Shown here: one piece after another, positions 8,532-18,692 of the stretch
Layout of the letters: every line of letters starts with the position of its first letter
Numbering within the stretch: the first letter of the stretch is position 1
Source of the DNA: Halioglobus maricola
Lineage (GTDB): Bacteria > Pseudomonadota > Gammaproteobacteria > Pseudomonadales > Halieaceae
Length of the DNA stretch: 64,000 nt
Assembly (NCBI RefSeq): GCF_009388985.1
Contig: NZ_CP036422.1
Span: forward strand, 3,052,501 to 3,116,500
Direction of reading: 5' to 3'
Notes under the pieces: generated by a model
Told to the model about the DNA's origin: nothing
The model's input: the letters and a program-made list of their open reading frames with translations, nothing else
Databases searched by the model: none
Position numbers and translations under genes: made by a program

Positions 8532-11429
8532 ATGAGCCGCCCCTCCCTGTTTGAGCTGGAAAATCATTCGGATTTCATCCAACGCCATATCGGTCCCACT
8601 GTCAAACAGCAACAGGAAATGGCCCAGACACTGGGCTATGACAGCCTGGATGCGCTGATTGACGACACCGTGCCTGCGGCCATTCGGCGCACCGTACCAA
8701 TGGACCTACCGGGCGCCCAGACCGAACAGAACGTCCTCGCAAGGCTCAAGGCCCTGGCCGGCCAGAACGTCATCAATAAGTCCTATATCGGCACCGGCTA
8801 CAACAATACCTATACGCCCCCTGTCGTCCAGCGCAATGTGCTGGAGAACCCGGGCTGGTACACCGCCTACACGCCCTATCAGCCCGAAATATCCCAGGGG
8901 CGGCTGGAAGCACTGCTGAGTTATCAGCAGATGGTGATGGACCTCACAGGTATGGACCTGGCCAACGCCTCCATGCTGGACGAGGGCACGGCCGCCGCTG
9001 AAGCGATGACCCTGCTGCAGAGGGTGAACAAGAAGAACCGCAGCAACGTGTTTATCGTGGCGGAAGATTGCCACCCCCAGACTGTGGCCGTGGTGCAAAC
9101 CCGTGCCGAGGTGCTGGACATCGAAATCCTCGTGGGCAACCCCGATGAACTGCTGGGCGAAACGGAAGCTTTCGGCGCCCTGCTCCAATATCCAGGCACC
9201 CACGGGCATCTTCACGATATCGAACCGCTCATCGAAAAAGCTCACGCGGCCAAGACCCTGGTCACCGTGGCTGCAGACATCATGGCCCTGCTAATGGTGA
9301 AGGCCCCCGGCCAACTCGGGGCAGACGTGGTCGTTGGCAACAGCCAGCGCTTTGGTGTCCCCATGGGCTTTGGCGGGCCGCACGCGGCCTTTTTCGCCAC
9401 CCGCGACGCCTACAAGCGCTCCACTCCTGGCCGTATTATCGGCGTCTCCATAGATCGCCGCGGCAACCAGGCCCTGCGCATGGCAATGCAAACGCGCGAG
9501 CAGCACATTCGCCGCGAGAAGGCCACCAGCAACATCTGCACCGCGCAGGCGCTGCTGGCCATCATGGCCACTTTCTACGCCATGTACCACGGCCCGGATG
9601 GCTTGCGTGTGATCGCCAGCCGCATCCAGCGCCTCGCCGCCATTTTTGCCGCAGGCATGAATGAACTGGGATACAAGGCAGACAACACGCACTACTTCGA
9701 CACCCTGACTTTTACCGTTGGCGACGATGCGCAGGCCATTACGGACCGGGCGCTGGCTGCAGGGATCAACTTGCGCATCGACAGCGACAGCCGTCTGGGC
9801 GTCTCCCTCGACGAGACCACGACAGCCGAGGACATCGAGCAACTGTGGCGAGTCTTCAGCGGCCAGCAAGACGTGCCCAGCACCGCGGCACTGGATGCAG
9901 GCATTGAAGGCCACCCCGGCATTCCAGCAGCTCTCGCTCGCGAGGTAGATTACCTACAGCACCCGCTGTTCAACGACTATCACTCCGAAACCGAAATGCT
10001 GCGCTATATGCGCTACCTGGAAGACAAGGACATCGCGCTCAACCGCGCCATGATCCCGCTCGGCAGCTGCACCATGAAGCTCAATGCCACTACCGAGATG
10101 ATCCCGGTGACCTGGCCCGAGTTCGCCAATCTGCACCCATTCGCGCCCTCAGAGCAGACCAAAGGCTATCAGGCCATGCTTGCCGAGCTGGATCACATGC
10201 TGCTCGAAGCCACCGGCTACGATGCCATTTCCATGCAGCCCAACTCCGGTGCCCAGGGTGAATACGCCGGTTTACTTGCGATCATGCGCTACCACCAGAG
10301 CCGTGATGACCATCAGCGCAATGTGTGCCTGATTCCATCGTCGGCCCACGGCACCAACCCTGCCTCAGCGGCACTGGCAGGGATGAAGGTAGTGATCGTC
10401 GAGTGCGATGACAACGGCAATATCGACATGGAAGACCTCAAGACCAAGGCCGAGCGGCACACCGACGACCTCGCCTGCATCATGGTCACTTACCCCTCGA
10501 CCCACGGCGTGTTCGAAGAATCGATTATCGAACTCTGCGACGTGGTTCACCAGCATGGTGGCCAGGTCTACGTGGACGGCGCCAACCTTAACGCCCTGGT
10601 GGGTATTGCCGCCCCGGGCAAATTTGGCGCTGACGTCTCCCACCTGAACCTGCACAAGACGTTCTGTATCCCCCACGGTGGCGGCGGCCCCGGCATGGGC
10701 CCCATCGGCGTCGGTGCGCACCTGCAGCCCTTCCTGCCCAGCAACCCAGTGTCGCCGGTGCCCGGCGTGGCAGAGAGCAACGACGTGGTCTCAGCTGCCC
10801 CCTACGGCAGCGCGTCCATCCTGCCGATCTCGTGGGCCTATATCGCCCTGATGGGCGGCGATGGCCTGGCCCAGGCCACCAAAGTGGCTATTTTGAGCGC
10901 CAATTACATCGCTCATCGCCTCAAGGATCACTACCCGATTCTCTACACTGGCACCACCGGCAATGTGGCGCACGAGTGTATTGTGGATATCCGACCCATC
11001 AAGGAAGCTTCCGGTGTGTCGGAAGAAGACATTGCCAAGCGCCTGATCGACTTCGGTTTCCACGCCCCCACCATGAGCTTCCCTGTGGCAGGTACCTTGA
11101 TGGTAGAGCCGACAGAGTCGGAGTCCCAGTTCGAGTTGGACCGATTCTGCGACGCACTGATCGCTATCAAGAGTGAGATCAACAAAGTTCAAGCGGGCGA
11201 GTTGGACGCACAGGACAACCCCCTGGCAAATGCTCCCCACACACTGGCAGATGTGGCGAACTCTGAGTGGAATCACCCCTACTCCCGCGAATTGGCGGCC
11301 TACCCCGTTGAGTCGCTGCGTCGCTACAAATACTGGGCACCGGTAAATCGGGTGGACAATGTATACGGCGACAGGAACCTGTTCTGCGCCTGCCCGGCAA
11401 TCGACAGCTACCGCGAAGAGAACGCCTGA
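8532..11429 (+). CDS. gcvP: Glycine dehydrogenase (P protein of glycine cleavage)
   Basis: A 965-residue PLP enzyme that decarboxylates glycine and passes the aminomethyl group to lipoyl-GcvH. Both homologous halves are present. The PLP lysine is Lys709 in [20 protein letters not shown], close to Lys706 in E. coli. The ATG at 8532 was chosen because [21 protein letters not shown] matches the family N-terminus; an upstream in-frame start would add 28 unrelated residues. gcvT and gcvH are not adjacent, so the gene is unlinked from the rest of the system within this window. No glycine riboswitch was recognised in the 128-base leader. A strong terminator follows. Confidence 0.97.
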   Translation: MSRPSLFELENHSDFIQRHIGPTVKQQQEMAQTLGYDSLDALIDDTVPAAIRRTVPMDLPGAQTEQNVLARLKALAGQNVINKSYIGTGYNNTYTPPVVQRNVLENPGWYTAYTPYQPEISQGRLEALLSYQQMVMDLTGMDLANASMLDEGTAAAEAMTLLQRVNKKNRSNVFIVAEDCHPQTVAVVQTRAEVLDIEILVGNPDELLGETEAFGALLQYPGTHGHLHDIEPLIEKAHAAKTLVTVAADIMALLMVKAPGQLGADVVVGNSQRFGVPMGFGGPHAAFFATRDAYKRSTPGRIIGVSIDRRGNQALRMAMQTREQHIRREKATSNICTAQALLAIMATFYAMYHGPDGLRVIASRIQRLAAIFAAGMNELGYKADNTHYFDTLTFTVGDDAQAITDRALAAGINLRIDSDSRLGVSLDETTTAEDIEQLWRVFSGQQDVPSTAALDAGIEGHPGIPAALAREVDYLQHPLFNDYHSETEMLRYMRYLEDKDIALNRAMIPLGSCTMKLNATTEMIPVTWPEFANLHPFAPSEQTKGYQAMLAELDHMLLEATGYDAISMQPNSGAQGEYAGLLAIMRYHQSRDDHQRNVCLIPSSAHGTNPASAALAGMKVVIVECDDNGNIDMEDLKTKAERHTDDLACIMVTYPSTHGVFEESIIELCDVVHQHGGQVYVDGANLNALVGIAAPGKFGADVSHLNLHKTFCIPHGGGGPGMGPIGVGAHLQPFLPSNPVSPVPGVAESNDVVSAAPYGSASILPISWAYIALMGGDGLAQATKVAILSANYIAHRLKDHYPILYTGTTGNVAHECIVDIRPIKEASGVSEEDIAKRLIDFGFHAPTMSFPVAGTLMVEPTESESQFELDRFCDALIAIKSEINKVQAGELDAQDNPLANAPHTLADVANSEWNHPYSRELAAYPVESLRRYKYWAPVNRVDNVYGDRNLFCACPAIDSYREENA

Positions 11430-11450
11430 ACAAGGTCGGATAGCCCTCCA

Positions 11451-11475
11451 AAGCCCCGCTCTGCGGGGCTTTTTT
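11451..11475 (+). terminator. Rho-independent terminator of gcvP
   Basis: Stem AAGCCCCGC / GCGGGGCTT with a TCT loop, ending in a run of T, 21 bases after the gcvP stop. Confidence 0.93.
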
Positions 11476-11671
11476 ATGCCATATCACAAAACCCTCAACT
11501 CAAAAAATGCGAAAAATTACCGCGCTCATTCTTTAAACAATTGGCCTTAGAGGTCTAGGGTATATAGCCAGTACAAACTTATAGTGCGTACTGCCGTCGA
11601 AGAACAGGGTGATCTGTTCTCGCCGCTTACCGTAGAAAAAACGAGCAACAACTAAAAATGGTGGAAAAAAC

Positions 11672-14182
11672 ATGAAAGTATTCACACCCCGTAAGCTCGC
11701 GCTTGCGATCTCTGCACAGATCGCTCTGACCGCGGGCTACAGCCAGGTTGCCCTGGCTCAAGACGGAGCTGAACAACTAGAAGAAGTCGTAGTAACGGGT
11801 ACTCGTAGGGAAGCCCGCTCAGTCTTCGATTCAGCCGCACCCATCGACGTTATCGGCGGCGACGAGTTCCGCAACCAGGGGGCCAGTGACATGACCACCC
11901 TGCTGCGCAACTCGGTGCCTTCCTACAACGTTAACAACCAGCCCATCTCCGATGCGGCGACTGTGGTTCGCCCCGCCAACATGCGCGGCCTGGCCTCAGA
12001 CCACACCCTGGTGCTGGTCAACAGCAAGCGTCGCCACCGCGCGGCTGTTATTTCATGGTTGGGTAATGGCGTGAACGACGGCGCCCAGGGCCCCGACATC
12101 TCTGTCATCCCCTCCATCGCTGTCAAGCAGGTGGAAGTACTTCGTGACGGCGCCGCGGCCCAGTACGGCTCGGACGCTATCGCAGGCATCGTCAACTTTA
12201 TCCTCAAGGATTATGACGAGGGCGGCAGCATTGAGGCCAAGTATGGCCAATACAGCGAAGACGGCGACGAGGACCTCTGGTCTGTAGCCGGTAACATTGG
12301 CCTGCCCTTTACCGCCAATGGCTTCTTCAACGCCAGCTTCGAATACGGCGAAGCAGCGCCAACCAACCGCAGTGTCCAGCGTGACGACGCAGCGGCCCTG
12401 ATCGCCGGTGGCAACACTGACGTCGCTAACCCCGCTCAAATCTGGGGTAACCCGGATGTCGCCGAAGACCTCAAGACGTTCTTCAACATGGGTGTCGACC
12501 TGAACGCCAACAGCACCTGGTATGGCTTCGGTAACTACGCTTCCAAGACTGTGACCGGCGGCTTCTACTTCCGGAACCCTGATACTCGCTCCGCTGTTTT
12601 CGCCAATGGCGACGGCAACCGTCTGGTGGGCGACGAGACCGGCGACATGTCCGGCAACTGCCCCACAGCACTGGATCCGTCCGACGCTGCGGGCCTGCAA
12701 GCAGTAATCGACGACCCCAACTGCTTTGTGTTCAACGAGATGTTCCCCGGCGGCTTTACCCCCAACTTCGGTGCTGACACCGAAGACGCCTCTTTCGTAA
12801 CCGGTGTGCGCGGCACAACCGACTACGGCATGGCTTGGGATGTGAGCGCGGGAGTTGGCTACAACGAAGCAGACTACTTCATCGTGAACACGGTGAATGC
12901 TTCTCTGGGCTCACTCTCTCCCACCGAATTTGAGCCTGGCTCCTACGCTCAGCTCGAAAAGAACTTCAACGTCGATGTGTCCTACCCGATTGCCGTTAGC
13001 TTCCTGGCTTCGGACCTGAACATCGCCGGTGGTTTTGAGTGGCGTGACGAGGAATTCGAAATCGGCATCGGTGATCAGGCTTCCTGGGAAGTTGGTCCGC
13101 TGGCTGACCAGGGTTTCTCTGCAGCATCCAATGGCTTCCCGGGTTTTGGCCCGATCGCCGAGGGTGACTGGAGCCGCTCCAACATCGCCGCCTACATCGA
13201 CTTCGAAGCCGACGTGACCGACAACCTGCTGGTTGCCGCCGCTCTGCGCTGGGAAGACTTTGATGACTTCGGCACCACCACTAACGGCAAGATCGCTGCA
13301 CACTGGCAGATCATAGAGAGCTTCGCTCTGCGTAGCACCTATAGCACTGGCTTCCGTGCACCGACCCCTGGTCAGTCCAATGCCTACAACGTATCCACCG
13401 AATTCAACCTCGCGACCAACGAGCTTGAAAACAACGGTACGATTCCTGCCTCAAGTGCAGTTGCGGCCCTGCGTGGCGGCACGGACCTCGACCCTGAGGA
13501 ATCCACTAACTTCACTGCAGGTGCGATCTGGCAGGCAGGCGACTTCAGCATCACCTTCGACTACTTCGACATCGATCTGGAAGACCGCCTGGGTGTATCC
13601 CAGAACTTCGCGTTGACCGATGAAGAACGTCAGGCGCTGATTGACGCTGGTGTTGCAGGCGCTAACAGCTTGCAGACCTTCCGCTTCTTCACCAACGGCA
13701 TTGAAACCAACACCAAGGGTTTCGACATCGTAGCCACCTACGACCTGGACAGCAGCTTCGGCATGACCACCTTCAACCTGGCTTACAACCAGACCGAGAC
13801 CTCAGTTGAGGACTTCACGGTGGGCATTATCGACGAAGTGCGTATTCAGGAACTTGAGGAAGCACTGCCAGAGACTCGCTGGAACCTGATGGGCCATCAC
13901 ACCATGGACAACTGGCGCTTCATGGCTCGCTACAGCTACTACGACGACTGGTATGATTCTGAGGACACCCTCACATACGACGGTTACGGCATGTTTGATG
14001 CTGAAGTTGGCTACACCTTTGACGCTGGATTCTCCATCGTCGTCGGTGCTGACAACATCAGTGATGAAACGCCGGACAGAAACCCCAATGCTGCAGCTGG
14101 TGTTGGTAACCAGTACAGCCAGTGGGCACCCGGTGGCTTCAACGGTCGCTTCGTCTACACCCGCCTGATGTACGATTTCTAA
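11672..14182 (+). CDS. TonB-dependent outer-membrane receptor
   Basis: An 836-residue outer-membrane receptor driven by the TonB-ExbBD proton-powered complex. The signal peptide ends near ALAQ (about residue 29). A TonB box (EEVVVTGTR) follows, then a plug domain (about 50-180, with VEVLRDGAAAQYGSDAIAGIVNFILK) and a 22-strand barrel ending in a terminal Phe (RLMYDF). The ligand cannot be assigned. No transporter or regulator lies next to it. The 242-base upstream gap holds the gcvP terminator and an AT-rich leader. The gene is very rich in Asp codons with preferred codons, suggesting strong expression. Confidence 0.95.
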   Translation: MKVFTPRKLALAISAQIALTAGYSQVALAQDGAEQLEEVVVTGTRREARSVFDSAAPIDVIGGDEFRNQGASDMTTLLRNSVPSYNVNNQPISDAATVVRPANMRGLASDHTLVLVNSKRRHRAAVISWLGNGVNDGAQGPDISVIPSIAVKQVEVLRDGAAAQYGSDAIAGIVNFILKDYDEGGSIEAKYGQYSEDGDEDLWSVAGNIGLPFTANGFFNASFEYGEAAPTNRSVQRDDAAALIAGGNTDVANPAQIWGNPDVAEDLKTFFNMGVDLNANSTWYGFGNYASKTVTGGFYFRNPDTRSAVFANGDGNRLVGDETGDMSGNCPTALDPSDAAGLQAVIDDPNCFVFNEMFPGGFTPNFGADTEDASFVTGVRGTTDYGMAWDVSAGVGYNEADYFIVNTVNASLGSLSPTEFEPGSYAQLEKNFNVDVSYPIAVSFLASDLNIAGGFEWRDEEFEIGIGDQASWEVGPLADQGFSAASNGFPGFGPIAEGDWSRSNIAAYIDFEADVTDNLLVAAALRWEDFDDFGTTTNGKIAAHWQIIESFALRSTYSTGFRAPTPGQSNAYNVSTEFNLATNELENNGTIPASSAVAALRGGTDLDPEESTNFTAGAIWQAGDFSITFDYFDIDLEDRLGVSQNFALTDEERQALIDAGVAGANSLQTFRFFTNGIETNTKGFDIVATYDLDSSFGMTTFNLAYNQTETSVEDFTVGIIDEVRIQELEEALPETRWNLMGHHTMDNWRFMARYSYYDDWYDSEDTLTYDGYGMFDAEVGYTFDAGFSIVVGADNISDETPDRNPNAAAGVGNQYSQWAPGGFNGRFVYTRLMYDF

Positions 14183-14197
14183 GTACCAGGCAGGCAC

Positions 14198-14229
14198 AAA
14201 AAACGGGAGCTTCGGCTCCCGTTTTTTTT
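14198..14229. terminator. Bidirectional terminator
   Basis: Stem CGGGAGC / GCTCCCG with a TTCG tetraloop, flanked by six A on the left and eight T on the right. It can end both the TonB receptor transcript (plus) and the convergent redoxin/Glu-rich transcript (minus). Confidence 0.92.
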
Positions 14230-14262
14230 ACCCTCTTTTTTGACCAGTGAAGCCTTAAGCAA

Positions 14263-14676
14263 TCAATTGGATGCCTCGCGAATAACCTGACGCAGACGCT
14301 GTTCCTTCTGCTGCTGGTCCTGCCGCTCCCGCTGATCCGCCTGGCGCTGCGCCTGCTCTTCCATCTGGCGGCGCTGGTCCGCTTCACGCTGCTCTCGTTG
14401 CTCCCTTTGACGCGCTATCTGTGCAGGGTCAGCGCCGTTTTCAAGCTGCTGCTGCTCTTGCTCATAGGCTCGCTGGCTCTGTTCTTCCATTTGCTGCAAT
14501 TGGCGCTCATAGTTTTCTGCTTCGCGGGCGAGCTGCTCATCTTCCCGCTGGTGCTCCTGAACCTCGCGATCCACCGACCGCAAGATGCGATTAAACTCCT
14601 CATCAGCCGCAAGTGGCGGAATAACGCTCATCCCTATCAATGCCAATATCCCGGCTCTTGTAATATTCAGTTCCAT
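14263..14676 (-). CDS. Exported Glu/Gln/Arg-rich coiled-coil protein
   Basis: A 137-residue protein of unknown function. A signal peptide (MELNITRAGILALIGMSVIPPLAA, cut near residue 24) is followed by an almost uninterrupted charged helix of Glu, Gln and Arg, predicted coiled coil from about 30 to 135. There is no lipobox and no catalytic motif. GAGGGA upstream of the ATG is a good ribosome site. It follows the redoxin gene by 20 bases and likely shares its transcript. Low-complexity composition means similarity searches will give spurious hits. Confidence 0.7.
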   Translation of the reverse strand: MELNITRAGILALIGMSVIPPLAADEEFNRILRSVDREVQEHQREDEQLAREAENYERQLQQMEEQSQRAYEQEQQQLENGADPAQIARQREQREQREADQRRQMEEQAQRQADQRERQDQQQKEQRLRQVIREASN

Positions 14677-14696
14677 TGTAAAATCCCTCGATAGGT

Positions 14697-15332
14697 TTAC
14701 GGCGCAAGGCCCAGAACGCCCTTCGCGTAGGCCAGCGATGACAGCGCATCGACGCGGCTGCTATAAGCCTCCACAAACAACTTGCCGCGAACAACACCTC
14801 CGGCATCAACCACAATCATGCCCGGGTGCGGAATACCGTAATTGTCCTCCCCCGGGGCATACTTTTCATTCAGGATACCCAGGGTCTTAAAGGTCAGCGC
14901 GTCCACGTCCTGCAACAGGGGGAATTCAATACCCTGTTTTTCGACAAAGGCCTGCTGCAACTCAGGGGCATCGTAGGTTATCGCAACCACACCCAGGCCG
15001 GCGGCATCATAGGCCGCCTTATGCTGCTGCAACTCGGCGACCTGGCGCATGCAGTAGGGGCACCAATCGACGGAGCGAACCGCGAGAAAGACCGTCCCGT
15101 TCTCCCCGGCAAAATCGTCCAGCAGCCGCACATCGCGGCCCTGGTAACGGGCATTCAGCCCGGGAAAATAGGAATCCAGCTCCGGACCGGGGTCGAAGGC
15201 GTCCGTATCCGCGGAAACAAACATCTCCTGGGTTAATTTGTCGTAGGCGGCGTCTTTTAAGGGCGCACGAAGAGCAACCGCGATGGCCGCAATCATCAAC
15301 AACAGACCGACCGAAAAAGCTATTTTTTTCAA
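14697..15332 (-). CDS. Membrane-anchored redoxin (AhpC/TSA/thioredoxin fold)
   Basis: A 211-residue protein with an N-terminal hydrophobic anchor or uncleaved signal (about residues 4-21) and a peroxiredoxin-like thioredoxin fold. The redox motif is CPYC (Cys91, Cys94) in RSVDWCPYCMRQVAEL, followed by the family segment GVVAITYDAPELQQAF and the cis-Pro region GIPHPGMIVVD. It probably acts as a periplasmic thiol oxidoreductase or peroxidase; the exact activity is unknown. The start is a TTG (15330-15332), as an in-frame stop lies just upstream; the next Met (residue 13) would truncate the anchor. It is likely co-transcribed with the Glu-rich protein gene. Confidence 0.82.
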   Translation of the reverse strand: MKKIAFSVGLLLMIAAIAVALRAPLKDAAYDKLTQEMFVSADTDAFDPGPELDSYFPGLNARYQGRDVRLLDDFAGENGTVFLAVRSVDWCPYCMRQVAELQQHKAAYDAAGLGVVAITYDAPELQQAFVEKQGIEFPLLQDVDALTFKTLGILNEKYAPGEDNYGIPHPGMIVVDAGGVVRGKLFVEAYSSRVDALSSLAYAKGVLGLAP

Positions 15333-15772
15333 GAGGATTCACCACTGGATTTATTCGAGATGCCCAGTATAGAGCGTGTCAGGCGAAAAGGGTTCCCCGA
15401 GGGTCGCATTCAATCTCAAGCGTCGCTAGAAAATCAGGCTTTTCCGTCGGTCAGCGCCTCGCCAACGCCCTGGCCGCCAACAGGCTCGAGCAAGGTGCAG
15501 CAGGGGAAGAATGAGGTCGCCCAAGTTTTCGCCACAGAACTAATAATGGAAAAACCTTAAATAACAACATCTTATAGACAGCATGGTGATAATTTTAGCA
15601 CCCTTCGCCGGCAATGCTGACCTGCAATGGAAGCGGCTGAAATCCACCGTCAGGTCGCCACCTGCCCGATAATTCACAGCGGAGTGCTGCGATCCCTTGC
15701 AACCCCGCCGACAACCGGGATAATAGCCCCTCGAGCCTCTTGGCTCAGTCCCGCAGGACCAATATAAATTCA
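15333..15772. other. 440-base intergenic region, no gene seen
   Basis: Lies between divergent redoxin and DUF3348 genes, so it must hold both promoters; I could not fix either with confidence. Short ORFs here lack ribosome sites and family-like sequence. A small hairpin (GAGCC / GGCTC, loop TCTT, 15733-15746) and a shorter GTCC/GGAC one lie just before the DUF3348 start and may sit in its leader. Confidence 0.6.
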
Positions 15773-16519
15773 ATGACCCAAGCGCTTCCCCAAGTCTCAC
15801 TGGGCAGTTCCCGGCTTGTCCGTTTCCTGTCCGATCTGTCTGTGAGCAACACGCAGATTTCCCACCGCCAGTTTACAGAGCGGCTGGGAGAGTGGATTGA
15901 TTTCTCGGATTCGATCACGCTCTCCGACGCCCATGCGCGGGAGCTGGCTGTGGAAGACAATGCGGTAGCCGACTTCAGTGCAGGTATCACCCAGGAGTTT
16001 CTGCGCGCGCGAAGCACTCTGATCCAGGCTGCGATGCGATCTTTCTTCCCCAGCAGTGGGCCGGCCCGTATCAAGTGGCCTGCAGCCACTGCACAACCCC
16101 CGGCGAACACCGAAGAAGCAACCGCGCCGTACCTGAAGTTTTACCTCGCCCAGCAGGTCGACATCGATGCGAAAATTCGCGGCCTACACCTGCGCACGCG
16201 CGAGGCCAGTAGCGGATTGTCAACGCGACTAGAGCGGATCTGCGCCATCGATGCTGCCCTCGGCGACGCGCTGGTACCGCGCACCAGGCGTTACTTCAGC
16301 GCGGTTCCAGCCCTGCTCAAGCGCCGCCTGGAATTCCTGTTCAGCGAGTACCAGACAGCCGTAACAGCCGGCGCTGACAGCAACGAGGCCTGGGCAGAAA
16401 CCCGCGAGCAGTATCGCCGCGAGAGCCAGGGCCTGTTGTTGGCAGAAATCGAGGCGCGCCTACTGCCTGCACTTGGCCTGATAGAAGAATTAAACGAAGA
16501 GATCCCCAATGAAGACTAA
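15773..16519 (+). CDS. DUF3348 family protein
   Basis: A 248-residue cytoplasmic protein of a family known only as a domain of unknown function. The conserved N-terminal segment SSRLVRFLSDL...FTERLGEWIDFSDSITLS and the later YLAQQVDIDAKIRGLHLRTR and LERICAIDAALGDAL...VPALLKRRLEFLF blocks match what I know of the family; it is predicted almost wholly helical. There is no signal or membrane segment. In other proteobacteria such genes precede DUF802, OmpA and DUF2894 genes, the same order found here. The next gene starts 11 bases inside this one, so translation is coupled. The ATG at 15773 is chosen over an upstream TTG; no good ribosome site is visible. Confidence 0.85.
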   Translation: MTQALPQVSLGSSRLVRFLSDLSVSNTQISHRQFTERLGEWIDFSDSITLSDAHARELAVEDNAVADFSAGITQEFLRARSTLIQAAMRSFFPSSGPARIKWPAATAQPPANTEEATAPYLKFYLAQQVDIDAKIRGLHLRTREASSGLSTRLERICAIDAALGDALVPRTRRYFSAVPALLKRRLEFLFSEYQTAVTAGADSNEAWAETREQYRRESQGLLLAEIEARLLPALGLIEELNEEIPNED

Positions 16520-18692
16520 CCTGTTGTTCACCATAGCCGCCGCACTGGGCGCCGCCGCCATCTTGTGGATGGGTGTAGATTTTGTAGGCGCAAACGGCCT
16601 GGCTCTGATGGTCACCGCAGTCATTGCTTTCGTCTACGCAATGGGATTGATGGAACTGGTGCGATTCCGCAGCGATACCGGTGCTCTTCTCTCAGCGCTC
16701 AAGGCGCCACCGGTGGAGAGCGAACTCGCGCCATGGCTCGACACACTGCCCGCCACGCTGCGCAATGCCGTGGGCCTGAGGATCGAAGGTGAACGTGTGG
16801 GCCTGCCAGCGCCAGTATTCAGCCCCTATCTCGTGGGTCTGTTGGTCATGCTGGGTCTACTGGGAACCTTTGTCGGGATGGTCGACACGCTGCAGGGCGC
16901 CGTCATCGCGCTCGAAGGCAGCACCGAGCTGGCGGCGATTCGCCAGGGGCTTGCAGCTCCCATTGAGGGCCTCAGCCTCGCTTTCGGCACATCCGTGGCC
17001 GGTGTGGCCGCTTCCGCCATGCTCGGCCTCAACGCCACTCTCAGCCGCCGTGAACGCATGCTGGTGACCCGTCAGCTAGACACGCTGATTGCCGGTGACC
17101 TTCGCCACCATTCACTGACCTGGCACCGCCAGCAGACATACAATGCCATGCAGCAGCAGGCGGACACCCTGCCTCGCGTCGCGGAGCGTCTGGAGGCCAT
17201 GGCCGGAGAAATTGAGCGCATGGGTGGGTCATTGGGCACACAGCTCCAGGGCAACCAGCAGCAGTTTCTGGATGGCGCTCAACAACAGTACAAGGAGCTG
17301 GCGGCTGAAGTAGGCAAGAGCCTGCGTGACAGCCTCGCCGACAGCGGGCGCCTGGCGGGCGAGAGTATCGCACCCGTGGTCGAGGAAACACTTTCACGCC
17401 TCGCCGAGCACTCGGAAACACTGCACAGCACACTGCAGAGCGCAAATGAAACGCATCTGCAAAGCGTTCAAGCCGAGCTGGAGCGCAGCTCCGGCGCCAT
17501 GATTAGCCATCTGGGTGAAACCGGAAAGACCATGGCGGCAGAAGCCAGCAACACGTCCAGTATGCTGGTGACGAAGATCGCCGATCTGCTGGCGGGCACT
17601 GAGGCCCTGGTGCAACAGCGCGCTGCCAATGAGGCCCAATGGCTGGAACAGCAAAGCGCCAGCATGACCGAACTCACTGACACCCTGCGCAGCGAACTTA
17701 GCAGCTCCCGCGAAGAGGACCGCGCCCGCAGCGCCGCCAGCCTTGAGCAACTCACTGCACTGCAGACCGAAGCCAGCGAGCGTCTAGCGCAATTGCAGCA
17801 ACAAACGGCGCAGCAGCTGGAACAGTTACACGCCTCCTCCGGCGAGGCACTGCGCCAGCTCGACAACAGCAGCAGCGACAACGCCGCCCGTCTACTGGCA
17901 AGCCTGGAAGAATCACTCGGCACAATCGGCACAGCAGCAGCGGACCAACTGACCAAGTTGACAAACGAGACCGCCACCGGCTTGAACACGCTCGAAGCCA
18001 CCGCGTCCGCCCAGTTAGGCAAACTCACCGATGAAGCGAGCGCGCAATTGGCGACACTCGAAAGCACCGCGGCGGCTCACCTGGCCAGCCTGGGTCAGGC
18101 TTTGGAAGAACCGATGACCCAGCTGATCGAAACCGCGTCCGAAACCCCGCGTGCCGCAGCCGAGGTCATCGGCAAATTGCGCGAAGAGGTTGCCAATAAC
18201 CTCGAACGCGACAACGCCCTGCTTCAGGAACGACAGCAGATCATGGCGGAACTGGCCGAACTCACCAGAACCATGGAGAGTTCTACCACCGCTCAGCAGC
18301 AGGCCATCACCGAGCTGGTGACCTCTACGTCCGGCATGCTGGGAGAGATGGGCGAAAATTTCCAGAACAGCCTCTCCCAGGAAGCTACCCGCTTGTCTGA
18401 TCTCACCGTAGATGTGGCCGGCAGCGCAGCAGAAATGGCCAGCCTGGGCGAAGCGTTTGGCCTGGCAGTCCAGCTCTACAGCGAATCGAACAACCAGTTA
18501 GTCGATAACCTCTCCAGGATCGAGGAATCGATGGAAAAGTCCACCGAGCGTTCCGACGAGCAAATGAGCTACTACGTGGCCCAGGCGCGCGAAATCATCG
18601 ACCAGAGCATGTTGTCCCAGCGCGAAATTATTGAAGAGCTACGCCGCCTCGGGCAGACCGGTGACCTGTTCGCCGAAGAGACCGCGAGCTGA
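16509..18692 (+). CDS. DUF802 protein: MotA/ZorA-like membrane subunit with long helical tail
   Basis: A 727-residue inner-membrane protein. Four hydrophobic helices lie at about 5-25, 30-50, 107-128 and 155-177. Helix 3 (LVMLGLLGTFVGMVDTLQG) and helix 4 (LSLAFGTSVAGVAASAMLGL) have the Gly/Thr pattern of MotA, TolQ, ExbB and ZorA ion-channel subunits. About 545 residues of Ala/Gln/Glu/Ser/Thr-rich helix follow, predicted cytoplasmic coiled coil, including five 11-residue repeats at 478-532 (e.g. SAQLGKLTDEA, SAQLATLESTA). It is coupled by overlaps to DUF3348 (11 bases) and the OmpA gene (1 base). A stator-like ion channel whose tail senses or transmits force is inferred from topology and partner; the function is unproven. 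Confidence 0.85.
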   Translation: MKTNLLFTIAAALGAAAILWMGVDFVGANGLALMVTAVIAFVYAMGLMELVRFRSDTGALLSALKAPPVESELAPWLDTLPATLRNAVGLRIEGERVGLPAPVFSPYLVGLLVMLGLLGTFVGMVDTLQGAVIALEGSTELAAIRQGLAAPIEGLSLAFGTSVAGVAASAMLGLNATLSRRERMLVTRQLDTLIAGDLRHHSLTWHRQQTYNAMQQQADTLPRVAERLEAMAGEIERMGGSLGTQLQGNQQQFLDGAQQQYKELAAEVGKSLRDSLADSGRLAGESIAPVVEETLSRLAEHSETLHSTLQSANETHLQSVQAELERSSGAMISHLGETGKTMAAEASNTSSMLVTKIADLLAGTEALVQQRAANEAQWLEQQSASMTELTDTLRSELSSSREEDRARSAASLEQLTALQTEASERLAQLQQQTAQQLEQLHASSGEALRQLDNSSSDNAARLLASLEESLGTIGTAAADQLTKLTNETATGLNTLEATASAQLGKLTDEASAQLATLESTAAAHLASLGQALEEPMTQLIETASETPRAAAEVIGKLREEVANNLERDNALLQERQQIMAELAELTRTMESSTTAQQQAITELVTSTSGMLGEMGENFQNSLSQEATRLSDLTVDVAGSAAEMASLGEAFGLAVQLYSESNNQLVDNLSRIEESMEKSTERSDEQMSYYVAQAREIIDQSMLSQREIIEELRRLGQTGDLFAEETAS

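Noticed and set aside
15540..15800. 86-codon minus-strand frame in the large intergenic gap
   Set aside because: Runs into the DUF3348 start region, is Cys/Arg-rich and random-looking, and has no ribosome site.
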